The notes beneath the pieces were generated by a model that was not told the DNA's origin, did not search any database, and saw only the letters and a program-made list of their open reading frames with translations. The translations under genes were made by a program, and so were the position numbers. This document shows, piece after piece, positions 17,663 through 29,574 of a stretch of 64,000 bases of DNA. Source of the stretch: Bordetella genomosp. 10. Lineage in GTDB: Bacteria > Pseudomonadota > Gammaproteobacteria > Burkholderiales > Burkholderiaceae_B. Position 1 is the first letter of the stretch. Each line of letters begins with the position of its first letter. The stretch is from contig NZ_NEVM01000002.1 in the NCBI RefSeq assembly GCF_002261225.1, forward strand, positions 868,001-932,000, in the 5' to 3' direction.

Positions 17663-18336
17663 CGCAGGCAAGCCGGGGGCGCGAGGCCCCGGCCCTGGGG
17701 GCTTCCCCGCCGTCTCTGTTTTCCCGCCGCCTGTCCAGCCTGTTCGGCGTGGCCCCGGCCGGCGACGGCCGCGCGGCGCGCTTCGAGCGCATGGGCGGCC
17801 TGCAATTCTTCGTGGCGGTGCTGTGCATGGGGCTGGTGGTGGTCGGCTCCAATATCCTGGTGCAGATACCGCTGAATCACTGGCTGACCTGGGGCGGCCT
17901 GTCCTATCCGCTGGCTTTCCTGGTCACCGACGTGCTGAACCGCCGTTTCGGCCCGCTGGCGGCCCGGCGCGTGGCCTGGGTCGGCTTCGCCGCCGCGCTG
18001 GCGGTGTCTACCTGGCTGGCCTCGCCGCGCATCGCGCTGGCCTCCGGCGTGGCCTATATCTGCGCCCAATTGCTCGACATCCAGGTGTTCGACCGCCTGC
18101 GCGACCTGCGCTGGTGGCGTGCGCCGCTGGTGTCCGGCGTGCTGGGCGCCTTGCTCGACACGGCCCTGTTCTTCAGCGTCGCCTTCGCGGCGACCGGGGC
18201 GCCGTGGGTGACCTGGATGCTGGGCGACGTCGCGGTCAAGCTGGCGGTCAATATCAGCATGCTGGCGCCGTTCCGCGCCCTGATGTGGAACCTGGCGCGC
18301 CCCGCCGCCACGAACGGGACTCCTGCGTCGCCCTGA
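17659..18336 (+). CDS. VUT family membrane protein (YhhQ-like queuosine precursor transporter)
   Basis: A 225-residue protein with about six membrane helices. GGLSYPLAFLVTDVLNRRFGP near residues 75-95 and YICAQLLDIQVFDRLR are hallmarks of the VUT/YhhQ family, which imports preQ0/preQ1 in E. coli. The start is taken as GTG in a GTGA overlap with the proC stop. A downstream ATG at 17791 (residue 45) would drop a Ser/Arg-rich tail and give a more typical length. It is probably cotranscribed with proC. Confidence 0.78.
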   Translation: MTQASRGREAPALGASPPSLFSRRLSSLFGVAPAGDGRAARFERMGGLQFFVAVLCMGLVVVGSNILVQIPLNHWLTWGGLSYPLAFLVTDVLNRRFGPLAARRVAWVGFAAALAVSTWLASPRIALASGVAYICAQLLDIQVFDRLRDLRWWRAPLVSGVLGALLDTALFFSVAFAATGAPWVTWMLGDVAVKLAVNISMLAPFRALMWNLARPAATNGTPASP

Positions 18337-18720
18337 GGATGGCGAGGCGGGCGCCAGGCGCCGGCTCGTTTACGGCAAAGACCCGGATCGGACTCCCGGG
18401 CCTTTTGCTTTTTGCGTGCCTTTTATCGCGCCGATGGCGGTGGTTTTTTGCCGCCGGGCCGCCCCAAGGCAAAAACGCCCCCTCGGGGGGCAGCAAGCGG
18501 CGTAGCCGCGCGGCGTGGGGGCATTTTTTCCTCATTCATATTCGGACCTGGGGAATACACGCAGTGACAGCCTGACGGCTTGCTTTCAGAATGGCTGCCA
18601 CGTCGTGTTTTGCCTCAGAGTTTTGCCCAAGAAGCCGGTGACGCGCGATGCGACGGGGGGATCACCAATCCCGCCCGACGTCATGTGCCGAGCCGCTCAA
18701 CCCCTCGCGGAGACCCTCGC
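18337..18720. other. 384-base intergenic region before livJ
   Basis: No gene is visible. The region holds one copy of a dispersed GC-rich repeat with a terminator-like tail (18444-18528), then about 190 bases up to livJ that must contain the livJ promoter. I could not pick out a convincing -35/-10 pair. GGAG at 18709-18712 is a plausible ribosome-binding site for livJ. Confidence 0.5.
18444..18528. repeat. Dispersed GC-rich repeat, copy A, with terminator-like hairpin
   Basis: The segment opens with TTTTTTGCCGCCGGGCCGCC and continues into AAAAACGCCCCC, a small hairpin, then GGGGGCATTTTTT, so the A-run/GCCCCC and GGGGGC/T-run can pair over the whole unit. The opening 20 bases recur exactly, inverted, at 43456-43475. 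It lies after the proC-VUT pair and could serve as a bidirectional terminator. I recall similar elements in Bordetella and Achromobacter, but this is from memory. Confidence 0.6.
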
Positions 18721-19836
18721 ATGAAGTTGTTGAAACGCGTTACCCCCCTGGCGCTGGCCCTGGGGGCCCTTACGCTGGCCGGCGCCGTGCATGCCGCCGA
18801 TACCATCAAGATCGGCATTCCGCAGCCCATGACGGGCCCCAACACCCAGTACGGGGACCAGATCCAGGCGGGCGCGCTGACCGCCATCGAAACCATCAAC
18901 GCCAAAGGCGGCGTCAAGGGCAAGAAGCTCGAACCCATCCTCATCGACGACGGCTGCGAACCGAAGCAGGCCGTGCCCGCCGCCAACCGGGTGGTGAACT
19001 CGGGCGCCAAGTTCGCCGTCGCCCACGCCTGCTCCGGCGTCACGGTGCCGGCGGTCAACGTCTACGAGCAGGAAGGCATCGTCGCCATCACCCCGGGCGC
19101 CACCTCGCCCCTGGTGACCGACACCACCAAGCCCAAGATGTTCTTCCGCACCATCGGCCGCGACGACCAGCAGGGCCCGTTCGCCGCCAACTACATCGCC
19201 AAGAACGTCAAGCCCAAGAAGGTCGCCGTGCTGCACGACAAGCAGACCTACGGTTCGGGCGTGGCCACCCAGGTCAAGGACACCCTGGTCAAGGACGGCG
19301 TGAACGTCGTCATGTTCGAGGGCATCAACGTCGGCGACAGCGATTACTCGGCGGTCATCACCAAGCTGAAGTCGCAGGGCGTGGACTTCGTCTACTTCGG
19401 CGGCTACCACCCCGAACTGGGCCTGCTGCTGCGCCAGTCGCGCGAACAGGGCCTGAACGTGCAGTTCATGGGGCCGGAAGGCACCGCCAACCAGGACCTG
19501 GTGGCCATCGCCGGGCCGGCCATCGACGGCCTGCTGGTGACGCTGCCGGCGGACTTCACCAAGCTGCCGGGCAACGAGGGCATCGTGAAGGCCTTCCGCG
19601 ACAAGAAGCGCGACCCGGACGGCGCCTTCCAGATGCCCGCCTACGCGGCGGTGCAACTGATCGCCGACGGCATCGAGGCGGTGGGCGAGGACCCCGTCAA
19701 GGTGGCCGACTACCTGCACAAGCACAGCTTCGACACGTCCATCGGCAAGGTCGAATACGACGCCAAGGGCGATTTGAAGAACTTCGAGTTCGCGGTGTTC
19801 AAGTGGGACAAGGACGGCAAGAAGACCCAGCTCTGA
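18721..19836 (+). CDS. livJ: Branched-chain amino-acid binding protein (LivJ/LivK)
   Basis: A 371-residue periplasmic receptor. A Sec signal (LALALGALTLAGAVHAA) precedes the mature start DTIKIGIPQPMTGPNTQYG, the family-6 (Leu/Ile/Val-binding) opening. FAVAHACSGVTVPAVNVYEQ and VAVLHDKQTYGSGVATQVKD are the usual ligand-lobe motifs. It is the first gene of a complete livJHMGF set and is separated from livH by 102 bases with a hairpin. Confidence 0.93.
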   Translation: MKLLKRVTPLALALGALTLAGAVHAADTIKIGIPQPMTGPNTQYGDQIQAGALTAIETINAKGGVKGKKLEPILIDDGCEPKQAVPAANRVVNSGAKFAVAHACSGVTVPAVNVYEQEGIVAITPGATSPLVTDTTKPKMFFRTIGRDDQQGPFAANYIAKNVKPKKVAVLHDKQTYGSGVATQVKDTLVKDGVNVVMFEGINVGDSDYSAVITKLKSQGVDFVYFGGYHPELGLLLRQSREQGLNVQFMGPEGTANQDLVAIAGPAIDGLLVTLPADFTKLPGNEGIVKAFRDKKRDPDGAFQMPAYAAVQLIADGIEAVGEDPVKVADYLHKHSFDTSIGKVEYDAKGDLKNFEFAVFKWDKDGKKTQL

Positions 19837-19887
19837 TGCCGATCGCTCCCGCACGGGCGGGGTTTCCACCGAAGTAAATCCAGGTTT

Positions 19888-19917
19888 CCGGCTCCGGGGG
19901 CGTTTTACCGGGGCCGG
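19888..19917 (+). promoter_or_regulatory. Hairpin between livJ and livH
   Basis: CCGGCTCCGG and CCGGGGCCGG can form a 10-bp stem (one G-U pair) around a 10-base loop. A stem here, without a T-run, is often a partial terminator or RNA-end protector that makes the receptor transcript exceed the membrane components. Confidence 0.5.
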
Positions 19918-19938
19918 ATCCATTTGGAGCACGCGTGA

Positions 19939-20864
19939 ATGTCTGACCTTCTTCCGCAACTGACGCAGCAGTTCTTCAACGGGCTGTCGCTGGGCGCCAT
20001 CTATGCGCTGATCGCCATCGGCTACACCATGGTGTACGGCATCATCGGCATGATCAATTTCGCGCACGGCGAGATCTACATGATCGGCGCCTACGTCGGC
20101 CTGGTGACGCTGACGGCCATCGGCACGCAAAGCGGCATGCCGGTCTACCTGCTGGTGGCCGCCATGCTCATCGTCGCCATGGCCGTGACCGGCGCCTACG
20201 GTTTCGCCGTGGAGCGCGTGGCCTACCGGCCCTTGCGCGGCAGCCCGCGGCTGGTGGCGCTGATCTCCGCCATCGGCATGTCCATCTTCCTGCAGAACTG
20301 GGTGGCGCTGGGGCAGGGCGCGCGCGACATGGCCGTGCCCAACATCCTGTCGGGCGCGCTGCAATTCCACATGGGCACCAATTTCGACGTCACCATCCCG
20401 TATTCGCGCGTGATGATCATCGTGGTGACCGTGGTGCTGATGGTCGCGCTGTCGCTGTATATCCGCCATTCGCGCATGGGCCGCGCTTCGCGCGCCTGCT
20501 CGCAGGACATGCACATGGCCAACCTGCTGGGCATCGACACCAACCGGGTGATCTCCTTCACCTTCGTGCTGGGCGCCATGCTGGCGGCCGTGGGCGGGGT
20601 GCTGGTCGCCGTGACCATCGGCAAGCTCAATCCCTTCATCGGCTTCATCGTCGGCATCAAGGCCTTCACGGCGGCGGTGCTGGGCGGCATCGGCAGCATT
20701 CCCGGCGCCATGCTGGGCGGCGTGCTGCTGGGCCTGGTGGAAACCTTCGCCGCGGCCTATCTGTCGTCCCAATACAAGGACATCGTCGCGTTCCTGCTGT
20801 TGGTGTTGATCCTGCTGTTCCGTCCCACCGGCCTGTTGGGCAAACCCGAGGTGGAAAAAGTCTG

Positions 20865-20865
<1 letters not shown>
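19939..20865 (+). CDS. livH: Branched-chain amino-acid ABC transporter permease
   Basis: A 308-residue polytopic permease. [35 protein letters not shown] near the N-terminus is the LivH signature. [18 protein letters not shown] and FVVLGGIGS-like [17 protein letters not shown] motifs follow. Its TGA overlaps the ATG of livM by one base. Confidence 0.95.
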
Positions 20866-23565
<2,700 letters not shown>

Positions 23566-23592
23566 GGGGAGCGGGGCGCGGCCGCGCCGCGG

Positions 23593-24336
23593 TCAGGCGG
23601 TCTTGCGGCCGGCCCCCATGTCTTCCTGGTAGCGCTGGATCGCGGCCAGGGCCAGGGCGTCGATGGAGTCGGTCAGGGGCACGCTGAACTCGCCGCGGCG
23701 GTCGTGCGGGATGGCCAGGGGCAGCTCCGTGCAGCCCAGGGCCACCGCCACCGCGCCGCGCGCCGCCAGGGCGCGGATGCAGGCGGCCGCCGGCTCGAAG
23801 GACTCGGCCAGGCGGTTGGCCTTGACGGCGGCGATGGACGGCGTGCAGTACGCCGTCATTTCTTCCTCGGTCGGCACCACGCATTCGTAGCCGTGGCGCT
23901 CCAGGTGGCGCTGGTACAGGCCCATGCGCAGCGTGCCCTCGGTGCCCATCAGGCCGATGGGGCCGCCGTGGATGCCGCGCCGGCGCAGGTCTTCCACCAC
24001 CGATTCGATGATGTGCAGCACCGGCGCCGGCGAGGCCGCCACCAGTTCGTCGTACCACAGGTGGGCGGTGTTGCAGGGAATGGCGATCAGCCGCGCGCCG
24101 GCGCCGTTCAGCAGCGCGATGCCGCGCGACATGGCGGGCAGGGGATCTTCGCCGCCGGCCAGCTTGGCGGCGGTGCGGTCGGGGACGCGGGGATCGTTCA
24201 CCAGCAGGGCGGGAATGTGGTCCTGGTCGCGCGCGGCCGGGGTGAGGGCCACCAGCCGTTCGGCGAAGGCGGCGCCGGCCATGGGGCCCATGCCGCCGAG
24301 GATGCCCAGGTAGAGGCCGGATATAGCGTTGGTCAC
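23593..24336 (-). CDS. Aspartate/glutamate racemase family protein
   Basis: A 247-residue enzyme of the cofactor-independent Asp/Glu racemase family. The N-terminus LGILGGMGPMAGAAFAERL is the family opening. The two catalytic cysteines lie in AIPCNTAH and ALGCTELPL, so it should be active. It is last in a leftward set with a D-aminoacylase and a Bug receptor; the likely job is to convert the freed D-amino acid to its L form. The exact substrate (Asp, Glu or other) is not readable. Confidence 0.88.
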   Translation of the reverse strand: MTNAISGLYLGILGGMGPMAGAAFAERLVALTPAARDQDHIPALLVNDPRVPDRTAAKLAGGEDPLPAMSRGIALLNGAGARLIAIPCNTAHLWYDELVAASPAPVLHIIESVVEDLRRRGIHGGPIGLMGTEGTLRMGLYQRHLERHGYECVVPTEEEMTAYCTPSIAAVKANRLAESFEPAAACIRALAARGAVAVALGCTELPLAIPHDRRGEFSVPLTDSIDALALAAIQRYQEDMGAGRKTA

Positions 24337-24412
24337 GAAAAATACTCCGATATATGCAGGGTTCCGGTCCTCGGTCGGGCCGGGGCGGCGACAGGGCCGC
24401 GGGCCGGGGGGC

Positions 24413-24438
24413 GGTATCAGGCGCCGGTATCAGGCGCC
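24413..24438. repeat. 13-bp tandem duplication carrying a stop codon
   Basis: GGTATCAGGCGCC occurs twice in direct succession. The second copy contains the stop codon of the D-aminoacylase gene and the first contains a spare TGA in the same frame distance. It is probably a recent slippage event with no coding effect. Confidence 0.6.
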
Positions 24439-25884
24439 GGCCTTTCCGCGGCGCGCGGGCGCCAGCACCTGGCCGGGCCGGGCCGTGCCCGCCGCGCCGT
24501 CGGCCCACACGCGCCGGCCGTTGACCCAGACCCCGTGGATGCCCTGGCTGGCCTGCACCGGCGCCTCGAAGGTGGCGCGGTCGCCGACCCGTTCGGGATC
24601 GAACAGGACCAGATCCGCATAATAGCCCGGCCGCAGCAGTCCGCGCTCGGCCAGGCCGTAGTTGCGGGCCGCCAGGCCGGTCATCTTGTGCACCGCGGCT
24701 TCCAGCGTCAGGACGGACTGTTCGCGCACCAGGGTGCGCAGCACGTTGGTGAACGTGCCCCATTGGCGGGGGTGCGGATGCGGGTCGAAGGGCAACCCGT
24801 CCGAGCCCACCATGGCGGCCGGGTGCGCCATGATGCGGCGCACGTCCTGCTCGTCCATCAGGAAGTAGATGGCGCCGGCGGGCGCCAGCTTTTCCAGCAA
24901 CTGCTGCTCGTCCAGGCCCAGCTCGGCCATCAGGTCGGCGAAATCGCGTCCCTTGGCCGGCGGATGGCCCTTGGACCAGGTGATCATGGTGCGGCGCGCG
25001 ATGCGCACGCGGTCCAGGCGCAGCATGGTGGACGTCGCGGGATAGGGGTGGCAGTCCAGGCAGACCGGTTGCAGCGGGGCCGCGCGGTCTATCATCGCCA
25101 GCGTTTCGACCGAGCGGCCGTGGTTGGCCTGGCCGGCCAGCTTGTGGTGCGAGAAGACCACCAGGCAGTCCAGCGCGCGGCCGATGTCCAGGGCTTCCTG
25201 CATGGCCGGCACGATCTGGTCGGTTTCGTCGCGCAGATGGGTGGCGTACAAGCCGCCGCGCGCGCGGATGGGCGCGCCCACGGCCATGATTTCCTCGGTC
25301 GGCGCGTGCGCCGCCGGCGGATAGAAGGTGCCGGTGGACATGCCGAAGGCGCCGGCCTGCAAGGCTTCTTCCATCATCGCCTGCATGGCGGCGATCTCCG
25401 CCGGCGTGGCGGCGCGCTGGGTGTCGTCCATGGCGGCCACGCGCAGCGTGGTGTGGCCGACCAGGGGAATGACGTTGACGGCGGCGGGCGTCGCGCGCAG
25501 GTCCGCGATCCAGTCGGCGAAACGCGGGTAGCGGAACAGTTCGGGCGGCCCCAGCAGGTCCAGCGGCTGGGGGACCTGCGCGCGCACCAGCGGCGCCAGG
25601 CTGATGCCGCAATTGCCGGTCACCACCGTGGTGATGCCCTGCGAGACCTTGGGCGTCATGTCGGGATGCGCCAGCAGATAGCCGTCGTCGTGCGTGTGGG
25701 AGTCGATGAAACCCGGCGCCACAGCCAGGCCCGAGACGTCCAGGCGCGGCGCCGTCGCGTCGGGAAAGCGGCCGACGGCGGCGATGCGTTCGCCGGCGAT
25801 GGCGACGTCGGCCGTGTAGCGGCCGGCGCCGCTGCCGTCGACGACGAGGGCATTGGCGAGGATGAGGTCGGGTTGCTGCTGCAT
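24430..25884 (-). CDS. N-acyl-D-amino-acid deacylase (D-aminoacylase)
   Basis: A 484-residue amidohydrolase-superfamily enzyme. The metal site opens with GFIDSHTHDDG, and TTVVTGNCGISLAP carries the conserved Cys ligand of D-aminoacylases. FGMSTGTFYPP, then HLRDET and SHHKLAG supply further His positions. The C-terminus has the conserved RGLLRPGYYADLVLFDPE. It would cleave N-acyl-D-amino acids in the cytoplasm. Gene order Bug receptor, deacylase, racemase fits uptake, deacylation and racemisation. Confidence 0.9.
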   Translation of the reverse strand: MQQQPDLILANALVVDGSGAGRYTADVAIAGERIAAVGRFPDATAPRLDVSGLAVAPGFIDSHTHDDGYLLAHPDMTPKVSQGITTVVTGNCGISLAPLVRAQVPQPLDLLGPPELFRYPRFADWIADLRATPAAVNVIPLVGHTTLRVAAMDDTQRAATPAEIAAMQAMMEEALQAGAFGMSTGTFYPPAAHAPTEEIMAVGAPIRARGGLYATHLRDETDQIVPAMQEALDIGRALDCLVVFSHHKLAGQANHGRSVETLAMIDRAAPLQPVCLDCHPYPATSTMLRLDRVRIARRTMITWSKGHPPAKGRDFADLMAELGLDEQQLLEKLAPAGAIYFLMDEQDVRRIMAHPAAMVGSDGLPFDPHPHPRQWGTFTNVLRTLVREQSVLTLEAAVHKMTGLAARNYGLAERGLLRPGYYADLVLFDPERVGDRATFEAPVQASQGIHGVWVNGRRVWADGAAGTARPGQVLAPARRGKAGA

Positions 25885-25960
25885 GGCGTTCCGTGTATTC
25901 CCTGGGATGGCGCCGCGGCCGGGCGGCGGGGCGCGCGGTCGCGGCGCGGCTGGCGGCGTA

Positions 25961-26974
25961 TCAGTCCAGTTTCTCGATGTGGGCCGACTCGATGATGTCG
26001 TGCCACTTCCTGGTTTCGCTGTCGATCAGTTGCTTGAATTCCGCGGGGCTGCCGCCGGCGGGCACGGCGCCCAGCGTGGCCAGGCCGTCGAGCACTTCCT
26101 TGGACTGCAGCGCGGCGTCGATCTCGCTGTTGATCCTGGCGACCACGTCGGCCGGGGTGTGCGCCGGCGCCACCACGCCGCCCCAGGCCACGGTCTCGTA
26201 GCCCTTCAAGCCGGACTCGTCCAGGGTGGGCACGTCGGGGAACAGCGCTAGGCGCTTGAGGCTGCTGACGCCCAGCGCGCGCACCTTGCCGCTCTTGACC
26301 AGCGGGCCGGCTTCCGAGGAGTTGGCGAACAGGTAGTCGATGCGGCCGCCCAGCAGGTCCTGGATGGCGGCGGGGCCGCCGTTGTACGGGATGAACATGA
26401 CGTCGATCTTCGCCATGCTCTTGAACAGCTCGCCGCCCATGTGGCCGGTGGTGCCCACGCCCGGCGCGCCGTAGGACAGGCGGCCCGGCCGCTTGCGGGC
26501 CAGGTCGATCAGCTCCTGCACGCTGTGCGCGGGCGAGTCGGCGGGCACGATCAGCACGTTGTACAGGTCGAACATGTGGGCGACCGGCGTCAGGTCCTTG
26601 TCGACGTCGTAGGGCAGCGACTTGAACAGCGAGCGGTTCACCGCCAGGGTGTTGATGTTGCCGTAGCCGATGGTGTAGCCGTCCGGGGCGGCGCGCTTGA
26701 TCAGGTTGATGCCGATGTTGCCGGCGGCGCCGGGACGGTTTTCGACGATCACCGAGCCGTTCACCTGCTTGGCCAGTTGCGTCGTCACCAGGCGCGACAG
26801 CACGTCCGGCGAGCCGCCGGCGGCGGAAGGCACGATGAAGGTCACGGGATGGTCGGGCCAGTTGCCGGCGCCGTGGGCGGCGCCGGCTGCACACGCCAGC
26901 GCCAGGGTGGCGCCCAACAGGCGGAATGCGATCGAAGGACGGAAGACGGATGGGCGGAAGGACGGTTGCGGCAT
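25961..26974 (-). CDS. Bug-family (TctC) periplasmic receptor
   Basis: A 337-residue tripartite-tricarboxylate receptor. The ATG giving MPQPSFRPS is chosen because it is preceded by GGGGAAA and yields a normal signal peptide (RLLGATLALACAAGAAHG). The mature part opens NWPDHPVTFIVPSAAGGSPDV, with NRPGAAGNIGI and SYGAPGVGTTGHMGGELFKS, all Bug hallmarks. No TctA/TctB membrane genes are nearby, as is usual for the many orphan Bug proteins of Bordetella. It heads the operon opposite a LysR gene. Confidence 0.9.
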   Translation of the reverse strand: MPQPSFRPSVFRPSIAFRLLGATLALACAAGAAHGAGNWPDHPVTFIVPSAAGGSPDVLSRLVTTQLAKQVNGSVIVENRPGAAGNIGINLIKRAAPDGYTIGYGNINTLAVNRSLFKSLPYDVDKDLTPVAHMFDLYNVLIVPADSPAHSVQELIDLARKRPGRLSYGAPGVGTTGHMGGELFKSMAKIDVMFIPYNGGPAAIQDLLGGRIDYLFANSSEAGPLVKSGKVRALGVSSLKRLALFPDVPTLDESGLKGYETVAWGGVVAPAHTPADVVARINSEIDAALQSKEVLDGLATLGAVPAGGSPAEFKQLIDSETRKWHDIIESAHIEKLD

Positions 26975-27129
26975 GAAGGTTTCCCCTGGGTTTCTGCGGC
27001 TGAGGACGTCGTTGCGTAGCGCGGCGTGCCGCTTCGGTCCTTGGTCGTGGACCTGGCGGCGAGCCGGTGTGGCGCGTGACGTTTTGTTGGAGACAGGGCG
27101 GCAGACTAGCACCGGGCAGCGGGAAGCCG

Positions 27130-27158
27130 CATATCAAAAAATATGGAAAACCTATAAT
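27130..27158 (+). promoter_or_regulatory. LysR divergent promoter: inverted repeat plus TATAAT
   Basis: CATAT-N6-ATATG at 27130-27145 is a perfect inverted repeat of the size LysR proteins bind. A consensus -10 TATAAT lies at 27153-27158, 42 bases before the LysR ATG, so the repeat covers the -35 region. Negative autoregulation and control of the divergent Bug operon are likely, by analogy with LysR systems. Confidence 0.5.
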
Positions 27159-27200
27159 CCGCCGTTATCGTGAAACGACTGAAAAAGGGGAGGCGGCACG

Positions 27201-28199
27201 ATGCCCGACACCGCCGATGCGCCGCGCGAAGACGGCCTGGATGATGACGATTCGGCCGACGCGGCCGGGAGCGGCACGCGGCCGCCGTTGAACCTGCGCC
27301 AGATCGAGGTTTTCCGCGCCATCATGCTGACCGGCTCGATCAGCGGCGCCGGCCGCATGCTGCACGTGTCGCAGCCGGCCATCAGCCGCGTGCTGGCCTT
27401 GACGGAAAGCCGGCTGCGCTTTCCGCTGTTCGAGCGCAGCCGCAGCCGGTTGGCGCCCACCGCCGAGGCGCGCCGCCTGTTCGCGGAGGTCGAGCAGGTC
27501 TATGGCGGCATTCAACGCGTCAATGAACTGGCCGCCAACCTGGCGCAGGCCGGCGCCGGCGCGCTGCGGGTGATTTCCAGCGCCAGCTTCGGCCAGCGCA
27601 TGGTGCCGCAAGCCCTCGCCGTGCTGCGGCAGGGACGCGGGCAGGCGAGGGTGGACTATCGGAGTTCGACCTACGACGAACTGGCGGGGCACTTTCTCAG
27701 CGGGCAGGCCGACATCGCGGTGTCCATGCGGCCGCCGGTCCATCCCAACCTGGTTTCGGTGGAGCTGGGTCGCAGCGAGGTGGTGTGCGTCATGCCGAGC
27801 GATCATCCGCTGGCTCGCTGCCAGGCCGTCGCGCCGGCGGATTTCGCCGCGGGGGCGTGGATAGGTTATCCGGCCGACGCGCCCCTGGGGCGCGTGCTGA
27901 CCGCTTACCTGGGCTATGCGCCGAACCGCACGCCCGCGGCCATCGAAGTGCATTCGCCCGTGACCGCGCTGGCGTTCGTCCAGCAGGGGCTGGGGCCGGC
28001 GCTGGTGGATAGCTGGTGCGTGGGACCGCGGACGCGGGCGGGACTGGCCGTGCGTCCCATCGTTCCGCCCGCGCATATCGGCATTTGGGCCACGTATTCG
28101 GAATTGCAGCCATTGCCCTTGATGGCCAGGCGCTTTCTCGCGGCGTTGAAGAAGGTGCTCCAGGACGAGCCGGGGCCGTCGTTCGAGGACGAGGATTGA
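27201..28199 (+). CDS. LysR-family regulator of the D-amino-acid cluster
   Basis: A 332-residue regulator. An acidic N-terminal tail of about 30 residues precedes the winged helix-turn-helix LNLRQIEVFRAIMLTGSISG with MLHVSQPAISRVLALTE. The C-terminal domain has the periplasmic-binding fold (LRVISSASFGQRMVPQALAV). It is divergent from the Bug receptor-deacylase-racemase operon, whose control is its most probable job. The acidic extension is unusual in length but is fully in frame after GAGG at a suitable distance. Confidence 0.9.
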   Translation: MPDTADAPREDGLDDDDSADAAGSGTRPPLNLRQIEVFRAIMLTGSISGAGRMLHVSQPAISRVLALTESRLRFPLFERSRSRLAPTAEARRLFAEVEQVYGGIQRVNELAANLAQAGAGALRVISSASFGQRMVPQALAVLRQGRGQARVDYRSSTYDELAGHFLSGQADIAVSMRPPVHPNLVSVELGRSEVVCVMPSDHPLARCQAVAPADFAAGAWIGYPADAPLGRVLTAYLGYAPNRTPAAIEVHSPVTALAFVQQGLGPALVDSWCVGPRTRAGLAVRPIVPPAHIGIWATYSELQPLPLMARRFLAALKKVLQDEPGPSFEDED

Positions 28200-28275
28200 A
28201 GGGCGCGCCCGGCCGGGCGCGGGATCCCATTCCCATGGATTGGACAGATAGCCGCCATGAGACTACCTTACGTGG

Positions 28276-29535
28276 ATGCCTTCATCCGCCTCGCCCGCCG
28301 CACAGACCGAATCCGTTCCCTATCTGCGGCGCGGCACCGCGGCCTTCCGCCGCGCCAATTGGGCGCTGTTCGCCGCCGGCTTCTCGACCTTCTCGCTGAT
28401 GTACTGCGTGCAGCCCTTGCTGCCGCTGTTCGCCGAGCATTTCAACGTCTCGCCGGCGCAGAGCAGCCTGTCGCTGTCCCTGACCACGGGCCTGCTGGCC
28501 CTGGCCATCTTCCTGGTCGGCTTCTGGTCCGGCCGCCTGCCGCGCAAGCCCGTGATGGCGGCCTCGCTGTTCGCCTCCGGCGTGCTGACGCTGGCGGTGG
28601 CCGCGACGCCGGACTGGCACGCGCTATTGGCCGTGCGCGCCCTGCAAGGCCTGGTGCTGGGCGGCGTGCCGGCGGTGGCCATGGCCTACCTGGCCGAGGA
28701 AGTGTCTTCGTCCGATCTCGGTTTCGCCATGGGCCTGTACATCGGCGGCAGCGCTTTCGGCGGCATGATGGGGCGGGTGATCACCGGCCTGCTGGCCGAT
28801 CATGGCGGCTGGCGCCTGGCGCTGGTCGTCGTCGGCGCGGTGGGCGTGCTGGCGGGCGTGCTGTTCGTGCTGGCGCTGCCGGCTTCGCGCCATTTCAAGC
28901 CGCAGCGCGGCGGCGGTTGGGCGGCGGCGCGCCAGGGCTTCGCCACGCACCTGGCCGACGCCAATCTGCTGTCCCTGTTCGCGCTGGGCTTCCTGTTGAT
29001 GGGCAGCTTCGTCACCATCTACAACTACGCCGGCTTTCGCCTGCTGGCGCCGCCGTATTCCCTGAGCCAGAGCGTGATCAGCGCGATCTTCGCCGTCTAT
29101 GTGGTGGGCATTTTCGCGTCCGCGCTGTTCGGCCGGCTGGCGGACCGCTACGGACGCGGCGCCATGCTCTGCATGGGCGTGGGCACCATGCTGGCGGGGC
29201 TGCTGTTGACCCTGGCGGCCAACCTGGCCGTCATGGTGGCGGGCGTGGTGGTGCTGACCTTCGGCTTCTTCGCGTCCCATTCGGTGGCCAGCGGCTGGGT
29301 CGGCCAGTTGGCGCGCGGCTACAAGGCGCAGGCCGCGTCGCTCTACCTGCTGGCGTATTACCTGGGCTCCAGCGTGCTGGGCTCGGTCGGCGGCAAGTGC
29401 TGGGAATGGGCCGGCTGGGCCGGCGTGGCCGGCCTGATCGGCGCCTTCCTCGCGGTCTCGGTGGCGTTGAGCGTGCGCCTCCACCTCGTCACGGGCCAGG
29501 GCCGCGGCGTGGTGGCGGGGGAACGGGCTTCGTAG
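28276..29535 (+). CDS. MFS transporter (YnfM-like)
   Basis: A 419-residue major-facilitator protein with about twelve helices. The first reads WALFAAGFSTFSLMYCVQPLLPLFAEHF, the usual opening of the YnfM/YgaY-type exporters. GFWSGRLPRKPVM fits the loop 2-3 motif and LADRYGRGAM the loop 8-9 motif. It follows the LysR gene by 76 bases and may be cotranscribed. The substrate is unknown. Confidence 0.88.
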   Translation: MPSSASPAAQTESVPYLRRGTAAFRRANWALFAAGFSTFSLMYCVQPLLPLFAEHFNVSPAQSSLSLSLTTGLLALAIFLVGFWSGRLPRKPVMAASLFASGVLTLAVAATPDWHALLAVRALQGLVLGGVPAVAMAYLAEEVSSSDLGFAMGLYIGGSAFGGMMGRVITGLLADHGGWRLALVVVGAVGVLAGVLFVLALPASRHFKPQRGGGWAAARQGFATHLADANLLSLFALGFLLMGSFVTIYNYAGFRLLAPPYSLSQSVISAIFAVYVVGIFASALFGRLADRYGRGAMLCMGVGTMLAGLLLTLAANLAVMVAGVVVLTFGFFASHSVASGWVGQLARGYKAQAASLYLLAYYLGSSVLGSVGGKCWEWAGWAGVAGLIGAFLAVSVALSVRLHLVTGQGRGVVAGERAS

Positions 29536-29570
29536 CGTGTCCCGCGCGGCGCGCACCGCGCGGGACACGC
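29535..29570. terminator. Bidirectional terminator-like hairpin
   Basis: A perfect 15-bp stem (GCGTGTCCCGCGCGG and its complement) with a 6-base loop lies between the convergent MFS and DUF423 genes, starting with the MFS stop codon. No T-run follows on either strand, so it may stop transcription weakly or only protect the 3' ends. Confidence 0.6.
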
Positions 29571-29574
29571 CGCC

